Shown: positions 53,653-62,062 of the stretch, one piece after another
Layout of the letters: each line of letters begins with the position of its first letter
Numbering within the stretch: position 1 is the stretch's first letter
Assembly: GCA_964511555.1 (NCBI GenBank)
Contig: CAZEFR010000001.1
Location: 1 to 64,000, forward strand
Direction: 5' to 3'
Origin: CAIZGX01 sp964511555
GTDB lineage: Bacteria; Bacteroidota; Bacteroidia; Flavobacteriales_D; Sanyastnellaceae
Length of the DNA: 64,000 nucleotides
The notes under the pieces: model-generated
What the model saw: only the letters and a program-made list of their open reading frames with translations
Database searches by the model: none
Told to the model about the DNA's origin: nothing
Program-made: the position numbers and the translations under genes

Positions 53653-53656
53653 GATT

Positions 53657-54349
53657 ATGGTGGACATGTTTAGCGGAATTTTAATGCAATCAGATTTCGA
53701 TCCAATGGACGGAATGAAATTGCTTCATCTTGAAGATTTTTTGGGTTTAATAATCAGACTGTCTGTTCACATGCTTTTCGTTCTGATCTTGGTTAGAGCC
53801 ATATATTATCCGATAGCCAAAAGAAAAGATTTCTTATTTACGTACTTACTTTTCAGCTTAACCATCTTTCTCATGTGTTATATGCTTGAGAGTGTTAAGC
53901 TTCAGATGGGTTTTGCACTTGGTTTGTTTGCCGTTTTTGGTATCATACGCTACAGAACAGACGCCATTCCCATTAAAGAGATGACATACCTCTTTGTAGT
54001 TATTGGAATGTCTGTTATGAATGCGCTTATAAACAAGAAAATTTCGTTAGCGGAATTATCTTTCGCAAACATTGTTATCATTGGCGCAACCTACGGGTTA
54101 GAGCGCGTTTGGTTGTTACGTCATGAAGCTCAAAAAATCATTGTTTACGAAAACATTGATTTAATTAAGGTTGGAAGAGAAGAAGAAATGAAGGCAGACA
54201 TCGAGGCAAGAACCGGTATTAAGGTTAATCGTTTCGAAATTGGAAAGATCGATTTCCTTCGCGATACAGCCTTAATAAAAATTTACTTCTTCGAAGACGA
54301 GCAAGGAAATCAAATGGATGATTCCTTTTCGGGCAACATCAACATCTAA
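53657..54349 (+). CDS. DUF4956 membrane protein
   Basis: A 230-residue protein with about four membrane helices (about 30-150) and a cytoplasmic tail of about 80 residues (VGREEEMKADIEARTGIKVNRFEIGKI split here). The conserved GFALGLFAVFGIIRYRTDAIPIKEMTY core identifies DUF4956. Paired with the VTC gene; may anchor it at the inner membrane or act as polymer channel (inference). Confidence 0.88.
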   Translation: MVDMFSGILMQSDFDPMDGMKLLHLEDFLGLIIRLSVHMLFVLILVRAIYYPIAKRKDFLFTYLLFSLTIFLMCYMLESVKLQMGFALGLFAVFGIIRYRTDAIPIKEMTYLFVVIGMSVMNALINKKISLAELSFANIVIIGATYGLERVWLLRHEAQKIIVYENIDLIKVGREEEMKADIEARTGIKVNRFEIGKIDFLRDTALIKIYFFEDEQGNQMDDSFSGNINI

Positions 54350-54355
54350 GATTTT

Positions 54356-55408
54356 TTAGCTAAACATATTCCAGCGCAATACGTCGTCCTCAGCGATGTT
54401 TTGCGCTGTTTGCTTTCCAATCAATTGCGAAATATCTTTTGGTGAAATACCACTAGCAGGACGCTTCCATGTTAGATCTTCAAATGTTACCACGTGGCCA
54501 GCAGGCATGGCTTTCGCAGCAACTAAACTTCTGCGGGCATTCGCACGTGCTGGAGCCTCATCGTCAATAGCAGTTAATTCAAATCCGCCAAGCAATTCTA
54601 TGGTTCTATTCATTCGCGAATGGAAGTGCTTTAAATCTTCTTTATCCATTGCGTGGTAATGATCGTTACCCGGCAAGGTCTTATCATGGGTGAAGTGTTT
54701 TTCCAACACTGCTGCACCCAATAATGTGGCAACTTCAAGCGTATGCATGTCCTTCGGAAGGGTATGATCACTATAGCCTGGAACTGCTTCAGGAAAGGTG
54801 GAAATCAAGTCTTTAATCATGCCCAAATGCGCATTCGGATCGGGTGTTGGATAATTCAAAACGCAATGCATTAAGCAAAGCTTATTTCCATATTTTGCAA
54901 TCGTCTCCACAGCTTGCTGAACCTCCCATTTGTATGAAGCACCTGTACTTAAGATAATGGGCTTACCAAATTGGCATTGGTGTTCAATGAATGGAAGATT
55001 AGTAATGTCTGAACTTGAAATCTTGTAAACGTTCATTAAATCGTTCAAGAAATTTGCACTTTCTACATCGAATGCCGTACTCATGAATTCAATACCAACC
55101 TCCTCGCAATAGCGCGCGAGTTGCTCGAATTCAGTCTTCCAGAATTTATCGTATTTTTTGAATAGCTCAAACTGACTGCGCGTTGGTTCTTTCGTAATGT
55201 CCCAATAGTACGGACTGTCTTTGCTTGCAATGGTTTCAGCTTTGTAAGTCTGAAACTTAATAGCATTTGCGCCACCTTCCGCAGCTTCATCAATAAGTCT
55301 TTTGGCAAGATCCATTGAACCTTCGTGATTCACGCCGGCTTCAGCAATGATAAATGGACGGACAATTTTTTTTGAATCGTAGTTGTAGAGAAAATCGGAT
55401 AAGCTCAT
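54356..55408 (-). CDS. neuB: NeuB-type nonulosonic acid synthase
   Basis: A 350-residue enzyme with a NeuB TIM barrel (PFIIAEAGVNHEGSMDLAKR, AIKFQTYKAETI, STAFDVESANFL, KISSSDITNLPF, GYSDHTL, LEKHFTHDK) and a C-terminal SAF domain (RRSLVAAKAMPAGHVVT). It condenses phosphoenolpyruvate with a hexosamine to give sialic, legionaminic or pseudaminic acid. No other genes of such a pathway are nearby. Third gene of a leftward unit, 1 bp after the M20 hydrolase. Confidence 0.9.
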   Translation of the reverse strand: MSLSDFLYNYDSKKIVRPFIIAEAGVNHEGSMDLAKRLIDEAAEGGANAIKFQTYKAETIASKDSPYYWDITKEPTRSQFELFKKYDKFWKTEFEQLARYCEEVGIEFMSTAFDVESANFLNDLMNVYKISSSDITNLPFIEHQCQFGKPIILSTGASYKWEVQQAVETIAKYGNKLCLMHCVLNYPTPDPNAHLGMIKDLISTFPEAVPGYSDHTLPKDMHTLEVATLLGAAVLEKHFTHDKTLPGNDHYHAMDKEDLKHFHSRMNRTIELLGGFELTAIDDEAPARANARRSLVAAKAMPAGHVVTFEDLTWKRPASGISPKDISQLIGKQTAQNIAEDDVLRWNMFS

Positions 55409-55409
55409 G

Positions 55410-56591
55410 TTATTTTAATTCTTGAATGGCATGCCACGCAAGCAAGCCCATTCCAGTTTTTAATGCGTTTTCGTTGACTGCAAATTTGCTATTGTGAACA
55501 GGCGCAGTCAAGGTGCCGTCTTCATTCGAGGTTCCCAAGCGATAGAAACACCCGGGCATGTGTTGAGAATAATAAGCAAAGTCTTCTGCGGTAGTGCGCA
55601 TATCTAAATCAATGACATTTTCTTCACCGAGGTAATCTTTCGCTTGCGCAATTGCTCGTGCTGTTAACTCGGGGTTGTTATACACAACGGGATATCCTCT
55701 TTCAATTCGGAAGTCAATGGTTCCGCCCATTCCTTCAACCAAGCCTTTCGATAATGCAATAATTTTTTCGTGCGCAGTTGTTCTCCACGATTCCGAAAAT
55801 GTGCGGAAGGTTCCTTCCAATTTCACTTCATTTGGAATGATATTCGTTGCGCCGTTTCCAATTATTTTTCCGAAAGAAAGTACTGTTGGCATTTGCGGAT
55901 TGCTCCATCTTGAAACAACTTGTTGCAACGCAATAATTAAGTGTGAAGCAATTAAAATGGGATCAATGCATTGGTCGGGCTTCGCGCCGTGTCCGCCCTT
56001 TCCTTTGATCGTAACATAGAGCTCATCGGTAGAAGCCATGTACGCTCCTGCACGGTAGCCAACCTTTCCAGCGGGCAATTCAGGAAAAACATGCTGACCA
56101 AATATCCCGTCGGGTGTTTTGTCTTGGAACAACCCGTCTTTCAACATGAGTAAAGCACCCCCAGGAAGAACTTCTTCAGCAGGCTGAAAAACCAACGTGA
56201 CAACTCCGCCCCATTGGGATTTCGTTTCATTCAAAATTTTTGCAGCACCAAGCAATGATGCTGTGTGAACATCGTGACCACACGCGTGCATGACACCGTT
56301 AACCGTGCTTTTAAAAGGTAAGTCGTTGTCTTCAACAATAGGAAGAGCATCCATGTCTCCTCGCAAAGCAATGCTTTTTGAAGAGGCGAGTTCTCCTGAT
56401 ATTTCTGCACGAATGCCATAACCACCAATATTTTCTGTGAAAGGAATTCCCCAAGCAGAGAGATACTTGGCGACAAACGCCGAAGTATTTTTTTCTTGGT
56501 ATGAAAGTTCCGGATTTGCATGAATGTGTCTGCGAATCGAAACAATTTCTTCGAAATGTTTTTCTGAAAGTTCTTGAATCAAATCTTTCAT
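55410..56591 (-). CDS. M20 family amidohydrolase
   Basis: A 393-residue metallo-amidohydrolase (hippurate / N-acyl-amino-acid hydrolase branch): IRRHIHANPELSYQEKNTS, ALRGDMDALPI, VMHACGHDVHTASLLGAA, FQPAEEVLPGGALLM with the catalytic Glu, GKGGHGAKPDQCID and DMRTTAEDFAYYSQHMPG. Metal ligands are complete. Substrate is not defined by sequence; location before neuB hints at an N-acyl sugar or peptide deacylase (weak inference). Start ATG 56591 overlaps the DUF4258 stop by 4 bp. Confidence 0.92.
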   Translation of the reverse strand: MKDLIQELSEKHFEEIVSIRRHIHANPELSYQEKNTSAFVAKYLSAWGIPFTENIGGYGIRAEISGELASSKSIALRGDMDALPIVEDNDLPFKSTVNGVMHACGHDVHTASLLGAAKILNETKSQWGGVVTLVFQPAEEVLPGGALLMLKDGLFQDKTPDGIFGQHVFPELPAGKVGYRAGAYMASTDELYVTIKGKGGHGAKPDQCIDPILIASHLIIALQQVVSRWSNPQMPTVLSFGKIIGNGATNIIPNEVKLEGTFRTFSESWRTTAHEKIIALSKGLVEGMGGTIDFRIERGYPVVYNNPELTARAIAQAKDYLGEENVIDLDMRTTAEDFAYYSQHMPGCFYRLGTSNEDGTLTAPVHNSKFAVNENALKTGMGLLAWHAIQELK

Positions 56592-56971
56592 GGTGCGCAA
56601 TCACATTTTGTTTTTTCTCCCTCGCGACTTGCTTCAGCAACAGTCACAGTAGAGTCGGTGCAGAGAATAATATAATTCACGTTGTTATGTGAAAGAAAGT
56701 AACGCTTCGGGTTGTTCTGTGCGTCAGATTTCGAGAAGTCTACTTCACCTTGCCATTTCGCAGCTTCGAAATTCTCCATTGAAATTCCTTGACAATCCAT
56801 GCGGCATTTTCCGTGGTTGGTAACTAATGTTCGTGTGTCCTGAATCTGCTTCATTATTTGTTTTCCCGGCAACCAGCCCAACCAATCGTAATTAGGAAAC
56901 ATTGCAAAAACAAGTAAACAACCAATGGTTAAACCTGTGGCAAAAAGAAAAAGTCGTCGTCGAAATTTCAT
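56588..56971 (-). CDS. DUF4258 family small exported protein
   Basis: A 127-residue protein with an N-terminal membrane anchor (FLFATGLTIGCLLVFAMF) and a single DUF4258 domain (TLVTNHGKCRMDCQGIS and KRYFLSHNNVNYIILCTD). It ends in a Cys-rich EKTKCDCAP. Function unknown. First gene of the unit with M20 and neuB. Confidence 0.75.
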   Translation of the reverse strand: MKFRRRLFLFATGLTIGCLLVFAMFPNYDWLGWLPGKQIMKQIQDTRTLVTNHGKCRMDCQGISMENFEAAKWQGEVDFSKSDAQNNPKRYFLSHNNVNYIILCTDSTVTVAEASREGEKTKCDCAP

Positions 56972-57035
56972 GGTATTCAGATTCCCACAAAAGTGCATAA
57001 AATTTCCGAGTTAGCCATTAACTTAGTAGCCAATT

Positions 57036-57683
57036 ATGGCAATCATACAAACAAGTAATTTAACATACTCCTTTTCGAAAGGACCGAGTTTAATTTTCCC
57101 TTCCATACAAGCAGAGGAAAACAGCGAGTTGTTAATCTTAGGAAGCAGCGGAACGGGCAAAACCACGTTACTTCATTTGCTAGCCGGATTAAGAAAGCCT
57201 ACATCCGGAGAGGTAGAGGTGAACGGAGTGAAATTGAGTTCGCTCAGTGGCGCATCTTTAGATCGCTTCAGAGGGAAAAATATTGGAGTTGTTTTTCAAA
57301 CCTCTCATTTCGTGCAGTCCCTTTCTGTAATTGATAATATTCTTTTGGCACCTTATTTTTCAAATAACAAGGTTTCGAAAGCTGACGCTGAAAAAATGTT
57401 GGACCGTTTAAATATTCTTTCGAAGAAAAATAAAAAAACGTCAACGTTGAGCGTAGGCGAGCAACAACGTGTTGCTATCGCTCGCGCGCTGTTGAATAAT
57501 CCATCACTGATACTTGCCGATGAGCCGACTAGTGCGCTTGACGACGAAAACGCGAAAGAGGTATTGAACCTTTTGCGCGAGCAAACCCATGCGCTTAAAG
57601 CCGCCTTGTTAATCGTTACTCACGACAATCGATTGAAAGATGAAGTGAAGCAACGCATTGAATTAACCACTTCTAACCGATAA
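57036..57683 (+). CDS. ABC transporter ATP-binding protein (MacB/LolD type)
   Basis: A 215-residue cytoplasmic ATPase: Walker A LGSSGTGKTT (35-44), Q-loop Gln88, signature LSVGEQQR (138-145), Walker B SLILADEP (157-164) and H-loop THDNR near 195. It belongs to the MacB/LolD/FtsE type that drives mechanotransmission, not substrate passage through the membrane. It is 12 bp from the permease and starts the three-gene operon. Confidence 0.93.
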   Translation: MAIIQTSNLTYSFSKGPSLIFPSIQAEENSELLILGSSGTGKTTLLHLLAGLRKPTSGEVEVNGVKLSSLSGASLDRFRGKNIGVVFQTSHFVQSLSVIDNILLAPYFSNNKVSKADAEKMLDRLNILSKKNKKTSTLSVGEQQRVAIARALLNNPSLILADEPTSALDDENAKEVLNLLREQTHALKAALLIVTHDNRLKDEVKQRIELTTSNR

Positions 57684-57695
57684 CCAGAATTCAAC

Positions 57696-59021
57696 ATGAA
57701 AATAATTTTTATTGCTTGGAAAAATTGCTGGCAAAAAGCAGGAGCTACCACCTTAACACTTTTGCTTTTGTCGTTTGGAGTGGGAATCATTTCAATGATG
57801 CTTCTTCTGGAAAATCAGTTAAGCGAGAAGTTCAACAAGAACATTAAGGACATTGATTTCGTTCTGGGGGCAAAGGGAAGTCCGCTTCAATTGATCTTGG
57901 CCAACGTCTATCACATCGACGCTCCAACCGGAAATATCAAAGTTTCAGAGGCGCAAAGGATCATTAAAAATCCAACCATTAAAGAAGCCATTCCTTTGGC
58001 TTATGGAGATAATTATGAGGGTTGGCGAATCGTTGGAACCACAGCGCGCTATGCGGAGTTTTATGAAGTGAAGTTGAGAGAAGGGAAAGTTTTTGAAACG
58101 CCTTTTGAGGTTACGGTTGGTTCATATGCCGCCAAGGAATTGGGATTGAAGCTGGGACAAACCTTTAAGAGCACTCACGGTCTAGACAAAGACGCAGAAG
58201 ATGAAGAAGGTCATGATCAGCTCTTTACTGTTGTTGGAATATATGAAGCGAGTGGAACGGTCATCGATCGTTTGATTTTAACACCGGTCGAATCTATTTG
58301 GGAAGTGCATGACCACGGCGATCACGAAGAAGCTGGGCACAATACCATTGTTTCTGCTGAAGAACACGAACATGAACACGATGCTGAACATGAGCATGAG
58401 CATGGTGCTGAACACGAACATGACCACGATGCTGAACATGAACATGATCACGAAGAGGAACACATGCATGAGGAGGAAGAAAAAGAAGTGACCGCATATC
58501 TTCTTATTAAGCGTCTACCCATGGCTCCAATGATTCTTCCTCAACTGGTCAAGAACACGAACATGCAGCTGGCCTTGCCGGCAATTGAAATCAATCGATT
58601 GAATGAAAACTTTGGAATTGGTATGAGTGTGGTGAAGGCAGTGGCCATCCTAATCATGATTATATCCTTCTTAAGCGTTTTCATTTCGTTGTTCAACGCC
58701 CTGCGAGAAAGACAATATGAATTGGCAATTCTTCGAACATTAGGTGGAAGAAGAATTCAATTATTTATGTTGATTTTGTTGGAAGGTTTCTTCATGGTGG
58801 CTCTTGGATTAATTATCGGATTGGCTTTAAGCCGTGCCGGAATAACCATGCTTTCAGACATGGCGAAAGACAGCTTCCACGATGAATTCAACGCATTGAT
58901 TTTCCTTCCGCAAGAATATTATTTAGTTGGAATAACGTTGGGTCTTGGTGTGATGGCATCGTTGTTGCCTGCCTTACGAGCGTTCTTTATGGATATTTCA
59001 AAAACACTTTCAAATGATTAA
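57696..59021 (+). CDS. FtsX/MacB-type permease with histidine-rich periplasmic loop
   Basis: A 441-residue permease: first helix about 15-38, periplasmic MacB-type domain to about 300, and three C-terminal helices (about 308-333, 350-375, 405-430). Between residues 205 and 258 there are 18 His (HDHGDHEEAGH followed by three 8-residue AEHEH-type units), with Glu/Asp between. The DNA of the array has a 24-bp period (58380-58451). Such stretches bind Zn, Ni or Cu; the system therefore probably senses or moves metal or metal-loaded lipoproteins (inference). Stop overlaps the next gene by 8 bp. Confidence 0.9.
   Translation: MKIIFIAWKNCWQKAGATTLTLLLLSFGVGIISMMLLLENQLSEKFNKNIKDIDFVLGAKGSPLQLILANVYHIDAPTGNIKVSEAQRIIKNPTIKEAIPLAYGDNYEGWRIVGTTARYAEFYEVKLREGKVFETPFEVTVGSYAAKELGLKLGQTFKSTHGLDKDAEDEEGHDQLFTVVGIYEASGTVIDRLILTPVESIWEVHDHGDHEEAGHNTIVSAEEHEHEHDAEHEHEHGAEHEHDHDAEHEHDHEEEHMHEEEEKEVTAYLLIKRLPMAPMILPQLVKNTNMQLALPAIEINRLNENFGIGMSVVKAVAILIMIISFLSVFISLFNALRERQYELAILRTLGGRRIQLFMLILLEGFFMVALGLIIGLALSRAGITMLSDMAKDSFHDEFNALIFLPQEYYLVGITLGLGVMASLLPALRAFFMDISKTLSND
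58380..58451 (+). repeat. Three tandem 24-bp units encoding AEHEH-type repeats
   Basis: Units start at 58380, 58404 and 58428, each beginning G(A/G)TGCTGAACA. Unit number may vary among strains. Confidence 0.85.
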
Positions 59022-59553
59022 GTCATTCAAATTTTTAGCATTTATTTTTTCAGGAATTTTATTCTTGAATGCTTCCGAAGGAACCGAGAAGTTGAAAGCG
59101 CGCGCATACAAACGCGTAGAACTCGGAACCGTGCCAAGTACCATTGTTCCATACATAGCCGAAGGACAAGGTCCGATTGAGATAACTTGGAAAACTTTGG
59201 CAGATGTGACGTACAAAGATATTTACGTAAAGGAATTGGATGCTTATTACTGGAAGCCAACCTTCGGTGCTTCGGTTAAAGCTGTTGCTGGAAGAGAAGT
59301 GTATATCACTGGATATTTGATTCCCGTTGACTACGATGCGGGTTTCTATGTAGTGTCTAAATACCCTTATGCAAACTGCTTCTTTTGCGGCGGTGGTGGA
59401 CCGGAATCTGTTGTCGATTTGCGTTTTGCAGGAAAACACCGAAACTACAAAACAGATGAACGCCTAACCTTTAAAGGAAAATTATCTTTGAATGCGGATG
59501 ATGTATATCAAATGAATTACATCTTGGAAGGTGCAACGGAATTCACTCCATAA
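59014..59553 (+). CDS. Exported DUF3299-like protein with Cys-x-x-Cys
   Basis: A 179-residue protein with a signal peptide (FLAFIFSGILFLNASEG), then a small beta domain: VYITGYLIPVDYDAGFYVVS, and Cys122-Phe-Phe-Cys125 in ANCFFCGGGGPESVV. The pattern GY..P...(15-20)...C..C..GGGP..vv resembles DUF3299 (COG3495-like), often found near metal-linked ABC transporters. The two Cys could bind metal. Third gene of the operon, overlapping the permease by 8 bp; family assignment is tentative. Confidence 0.72.
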   Translation: MIKSFKFLAFIFSGILFLNASEGTEKLKARAYKRVELGTVPSTIVPYIAEGQGPIEITWKTLADVTYKDIYVKELDAYYWKPTFGASVKAVAGREVYITGYLIPVDYDAGFYVVSKYPYANCFFCGGGGPESVVDLRFAGKHRNYKTDERLTFKGKLSLNADDVYQMNYILEGATEFTP

Positions 59554-59570
59554 TTTTTTATGTTGAAATT

Positions 59571-59599
59571 AAAAAAGGCGACCAATGGTCGCCTTTTTT
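59571..59599. terminator. Bidirectional terminator between the ABC operon and groEL
   Basis: GGCGACC (59577-59583) / GGTCGCC (59587-59593), extended by A6/T6 pairs on both sides. Serves both convergent units. Confidence 0.9.
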
Positions 59600-59617
59600 G
59601 CTTGTCAATGTTTGGAA

Positions 59618-61246
59618 TTACATCATTCCGCCCATTCCACCGCCTGGCATTTGAGGCATTGGATTGTCTTCTTTGATATCCGAGATAACGCATTCTGTAG
59701 TCAATAACATTCCTGCAATCGACGAAGCGTTTTCTAACGCTACACGAGATACTTTGGTTGGATCAATTACTCCAGCAGCAAACAAATCTTCGTATTGTTC
59801 GTTGCGAGCATTGTATCCGAAATCTCCTTTTCCTTCGCGAATCTTTTGAATCACAACGGCACCTTCACCACCTGCGTTAGCAACAATCTGACGAAGAGGT
59901 TCTTCAATTGCTCTGCGAACAATTTGAATTCCTGTTGTCTCATCATCGTTTAATCCTGTAAGAGTGTCTAAAGCAGCGCTTGCGCGAATTAAAGCAACTC
60001 CACCACCGGGTACAATTCCTTCTTCAACTGCAGCGCGAGTAGCGTGTAACGCATCGTCTACACGATCTTTCTTCTCTTTCATTTCTACTTCAGTAGCAGC
60101 ACCTACATAAAGAACAGCAACACCACCAGCCAATTTAGCTAGACGCTCTTGCAATTTCTCACGGTCGTAATCTGAAGTTGTTTTTTCAATTTGAGATTTG
60201 ATTTCAGCAACACGCGCCTGAATGTTTTCTTTCACGCCAGCGCCGTTAACAATCGTTGTGTTGTCCTTGTCAATTGAAATCTTTTCTGCACGGCCCAAGT
60301 CTTCAAGCGTAGCGTTATCTAATTTCAATCCGGTTTCTTCACTGATAACGGTACCACCTGTTAGAACTGCAATGTCTTGCAACATGGCTTTTCTGCGATC
60401 ACCAAAACCAGGAGCTTTAACAGCAGCCACACGTAAAGCACCGCGAATCTTGTTTACAACAAGTGTTGCAAGTGCTTCTCCGTCTACATCTTCAGCAATA
60501 ATCAAAAGTGGTTTTCCTGATTGAGCAGTTTTTTCCAATACCGGAAGTAATTCCTTCATGCTAGAGATTTTCTTATCGTAGATAAGAATGAAAGCGTTCT
60601 CTAATTCAGCTTCCATGTTCTCTGTGTTCGTAACGAAATAGGGAGAAAGGTATCCGCGATCGAATTGCATTCCTTCAACAGTTTTAACATCTGTCTCCGT
60701 TCCTTTTGCTTCTTCAACAGTGATAACTCCTTCAGTTCCTACTTTCTTCATTGCATCTGCAATCAAAGAACCCACAGCCTCGTCGTTGTTCGCAGAGATA
60801 GTAGCAACTTGTTTAATCTTCTCATAATCTGAACCAACTTCTCTAGAGATGCTGCGCAATTCAGCAACAACAGCTTTAACAGCCTTGTCCATTCCACGTT
60901 TCAAATCCATTGGGTTAGCGCCAGAAGCTACGTTCTTCAAACCAGCTCCAACCATAGCCTGTGCCAATACAGTTGCCGTCGTTGTTCCATCTCCAGCTTG
61001 ATCAGCTGTCTTACTTGCAACTTCTTTAAGCATCTGTGCACCCATGTTTTCAATAGGGTCAGCCAATTCAATTTCTTTCGCAACAGTAACACCGTCCTTT
61101 GTGATGTGCGGTGCACCGAATTTCTTATCGATAACTACGTTACGTCCTTTAGGACCTAAAGTAACTTTTACTGCATTTGCCAATGCATCTACACCTGCTT
61201 TTAGTTTCTCTCTCGCTACGGTGTCGAATGTGATTTCTTTTGCCAT
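59618..61246 (-). CDS. groEL: Chaperonin GroEL (60 kDa)
   Basis: A 542-residue chaperonin subunit with AKEITFDTVAREKLKAGVDAL-type start, KDGVTVAKEIEL, GDGTTTATVLAQAM (ATP-binding) and the GGMGG tail. Forms the folding chamber with GroES, encoded 20 bp upstream. Complete and standard length. Confidence 0.99.
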   Translation of the reverse strand: MAKEITFDTVAREKLKAGVDALANAVKVTLGPKGRNVVIDKKFGAPHITKDGVTVAKEIELADPIENMGAQMLKEVASKTADQAGDGTTTATVLAQAMVGAGLKNVASGANPMDLKRGMDKAVKAVVAELRSISREVGSDYEKIKQVATISANNDEAVGSLIADAMKKVGTEGVITVEEAKGTETDVKTVEGMQFDRGYLSPYFVTNTENMEAELENAFILIYDKKISSMKELLPVLEKTAQSGKPLLIIAEDVDGEALATLVVNKIRGALRVAAVKAPGFGDRRKAMLQDIAVLTGGTVISEETGLKLDNATLEDLGRAEKISIDKDNTTIVNGAGVKENIQARVAEIKSQIEKTTSDYDREKLQERLAKLAGGVAVLYVGAATEVEMKEKKDRVDDALHATRAAVEEGIVPGGGVALIRASAALDTLTGLNDDETTGIQIVRRAIEEPLRQIVANAGGEGAVVIQKIREGKGDFGYNARNEQYEDLFAAGVIDPTKVSRVALENASSIAGMLLTTECVISDIKEDNPMPQMPGGGMGGMM

Positions 61247-61266
61247 GATCTTTTAAAATTTAAAAA

Positions 61267-61542
61267 TTAAACAATTGCAAAAATGTCCGACTCGCGCATG
61301 ATCAACAGATCTTTTCCGTCTACGCTAATCTCTGTTCCAGCATACTTGCCGTATAAAATGGTGTCTCCTGGTTGAACCGTTGTTGGCTCATCTTTTTTTC
61401 CAGGTCCAACAGCGATTACAGTTCCTCTTTGTGGTTTTTCTTTCGCTGTTTCAGGAATAATGATTCCTGAAAGAGTAGTCGTTTCAGCAGCCGCTGGCTC
61501 TACTAAAACGCGATCTCCTAATGGTCTAACGTTATTTGACAT
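61267..61542 (-). CDS. groES: Co-chaperonin GroES
   Basis: A 91-residue co-chaperonin: VRPLGDRVLVEPAAAET, mobile loop TTLSGIIIPETAKEKPQRG, and YGKYAGTEISVDGKDLLIMRE split here. First gene of groESL. Confidence 0.98.
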   Translation of the reverse strand: MSNNVRPLGDRVLVEPAAAETTTLSGIIIPETAKEKPQRGTVIAVGPGKKDEPTTVQPGDTILYGKYAGTEISVDGKDLLIMRESDIFAIV

Positions 61543-61559
61543 ATTTGTGTGTTTTTATG

Positions 61560-61589
61560 TTTGTGCCCGACGTAGACACTATTTGTGCC
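61560..61589 (-). promoter_or_regulatory. Two direct GGCACAAA repeats upstream of groES
   Basis: On the minus strand GGCACAAA occurs at 61589-61582 and 61567-61560, 22 bp apart (about two helical turns), 20-50 bases before the groES ATG. No CIRCE element or clear TAnnTTTG box is present, so these may form an operator or alternative promoter for heat-shock control (inference). Confidence 0.35.
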
Positions 61590-61635
61590 AAGCGGGATTT
61601 TGAATTGAATGTGTGAACTTTCGTCAGTAAAGGGC

Positions 61636-61669
61636 AAAAAAAATGTCAGTAGTTTGAATTACTGACATT
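61636..61669 (-). terminator. Terminator of secG
   Basis: AATGTCAGTA (61642-61651) / TACTGACATT (61660-61669), loop of eight; minus-strand T-run of eight or nine. Twenty-two bases after the secG stop. Confidence 0.88.
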
Positions 61670-61690
61670 CTTAAAATGCTATTGTGACAA

Positions 61691-61999
61691 TTATTGTCCT
61701 TGTTGTTGATCGCCACCTTGTTGTTGGCCACCTTCAGCTTGTTCAGTTTGTTGTTCTTCTTCTGTTGCAGGTCGAGCAGAAGTAGAAAGGCTGGTAGAAG
61801 CTAGACAAAGTACAAACAATGCCACGCCTAGATACCAAGTCGCTTTTTCTAAAAAATCTGCTGTACGTTTTACACCTCCAATTTGCGCACTACCTTCGAA
61901 ACCAGAGGAAAGTCCACCACCCTTTGGGTTTTGAATAAGAACGACTAAGCCAAGCAAAAGAGCTGCTATTACAATTAAAACGGTTACAATGAATTCCAT
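61691..61999 (-). CDS. secG: Protein translocase subunit SecG
   Basis: A 102-residue Sec channel subunit: two helices (about 2-22 and 54-72), the conserved VVLIQNPKGGGLSSGFEG loop and a Gln/Gly-rich tail (EGGQQQGGDQQQGQ). Own promoter upstream. Confidence 0.94.
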   Translation of the reverse strand: MEFIVTVLIVIAALLLGLVVLIQNPKGGGLSSGFEGSAQIGGVKRTADFLEKATWYLGVALFVLCLASTSLSTSARPATEEEQQTEQAEGGQQQGGDQQQGQ

Positions 62000-62022
62000 G
62001 ATCAGTTAAAATTTGAAGAGCA

Positions 62023-62051
62023 CAAAGATACACGAATTAAAGGAGTTACAA
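62023..62051 (-). promoter_or_regulatory. Promoter of secG
   Basis: Minus strand TTG (62051-62049), 18-base spacer, TATCTTTG (62030-62023). A full consensus match, 24 bases before the secG ATG. Confidence 0.8.
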
Positions 62052-62062
62052 AGGAACATCCT

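Noticed and set aside
54356..56971. A full sialic or pseudaminic acid cluster
   Set aside because: Only neuB is present; M20 and DUF4258 are not known members of that pathway.
58278..58497. Minus- and plus-strand small open frames over the His-rich loop
   Set aside because: They are by-products of the low-complexity 24-bp repeats in the permease gene.
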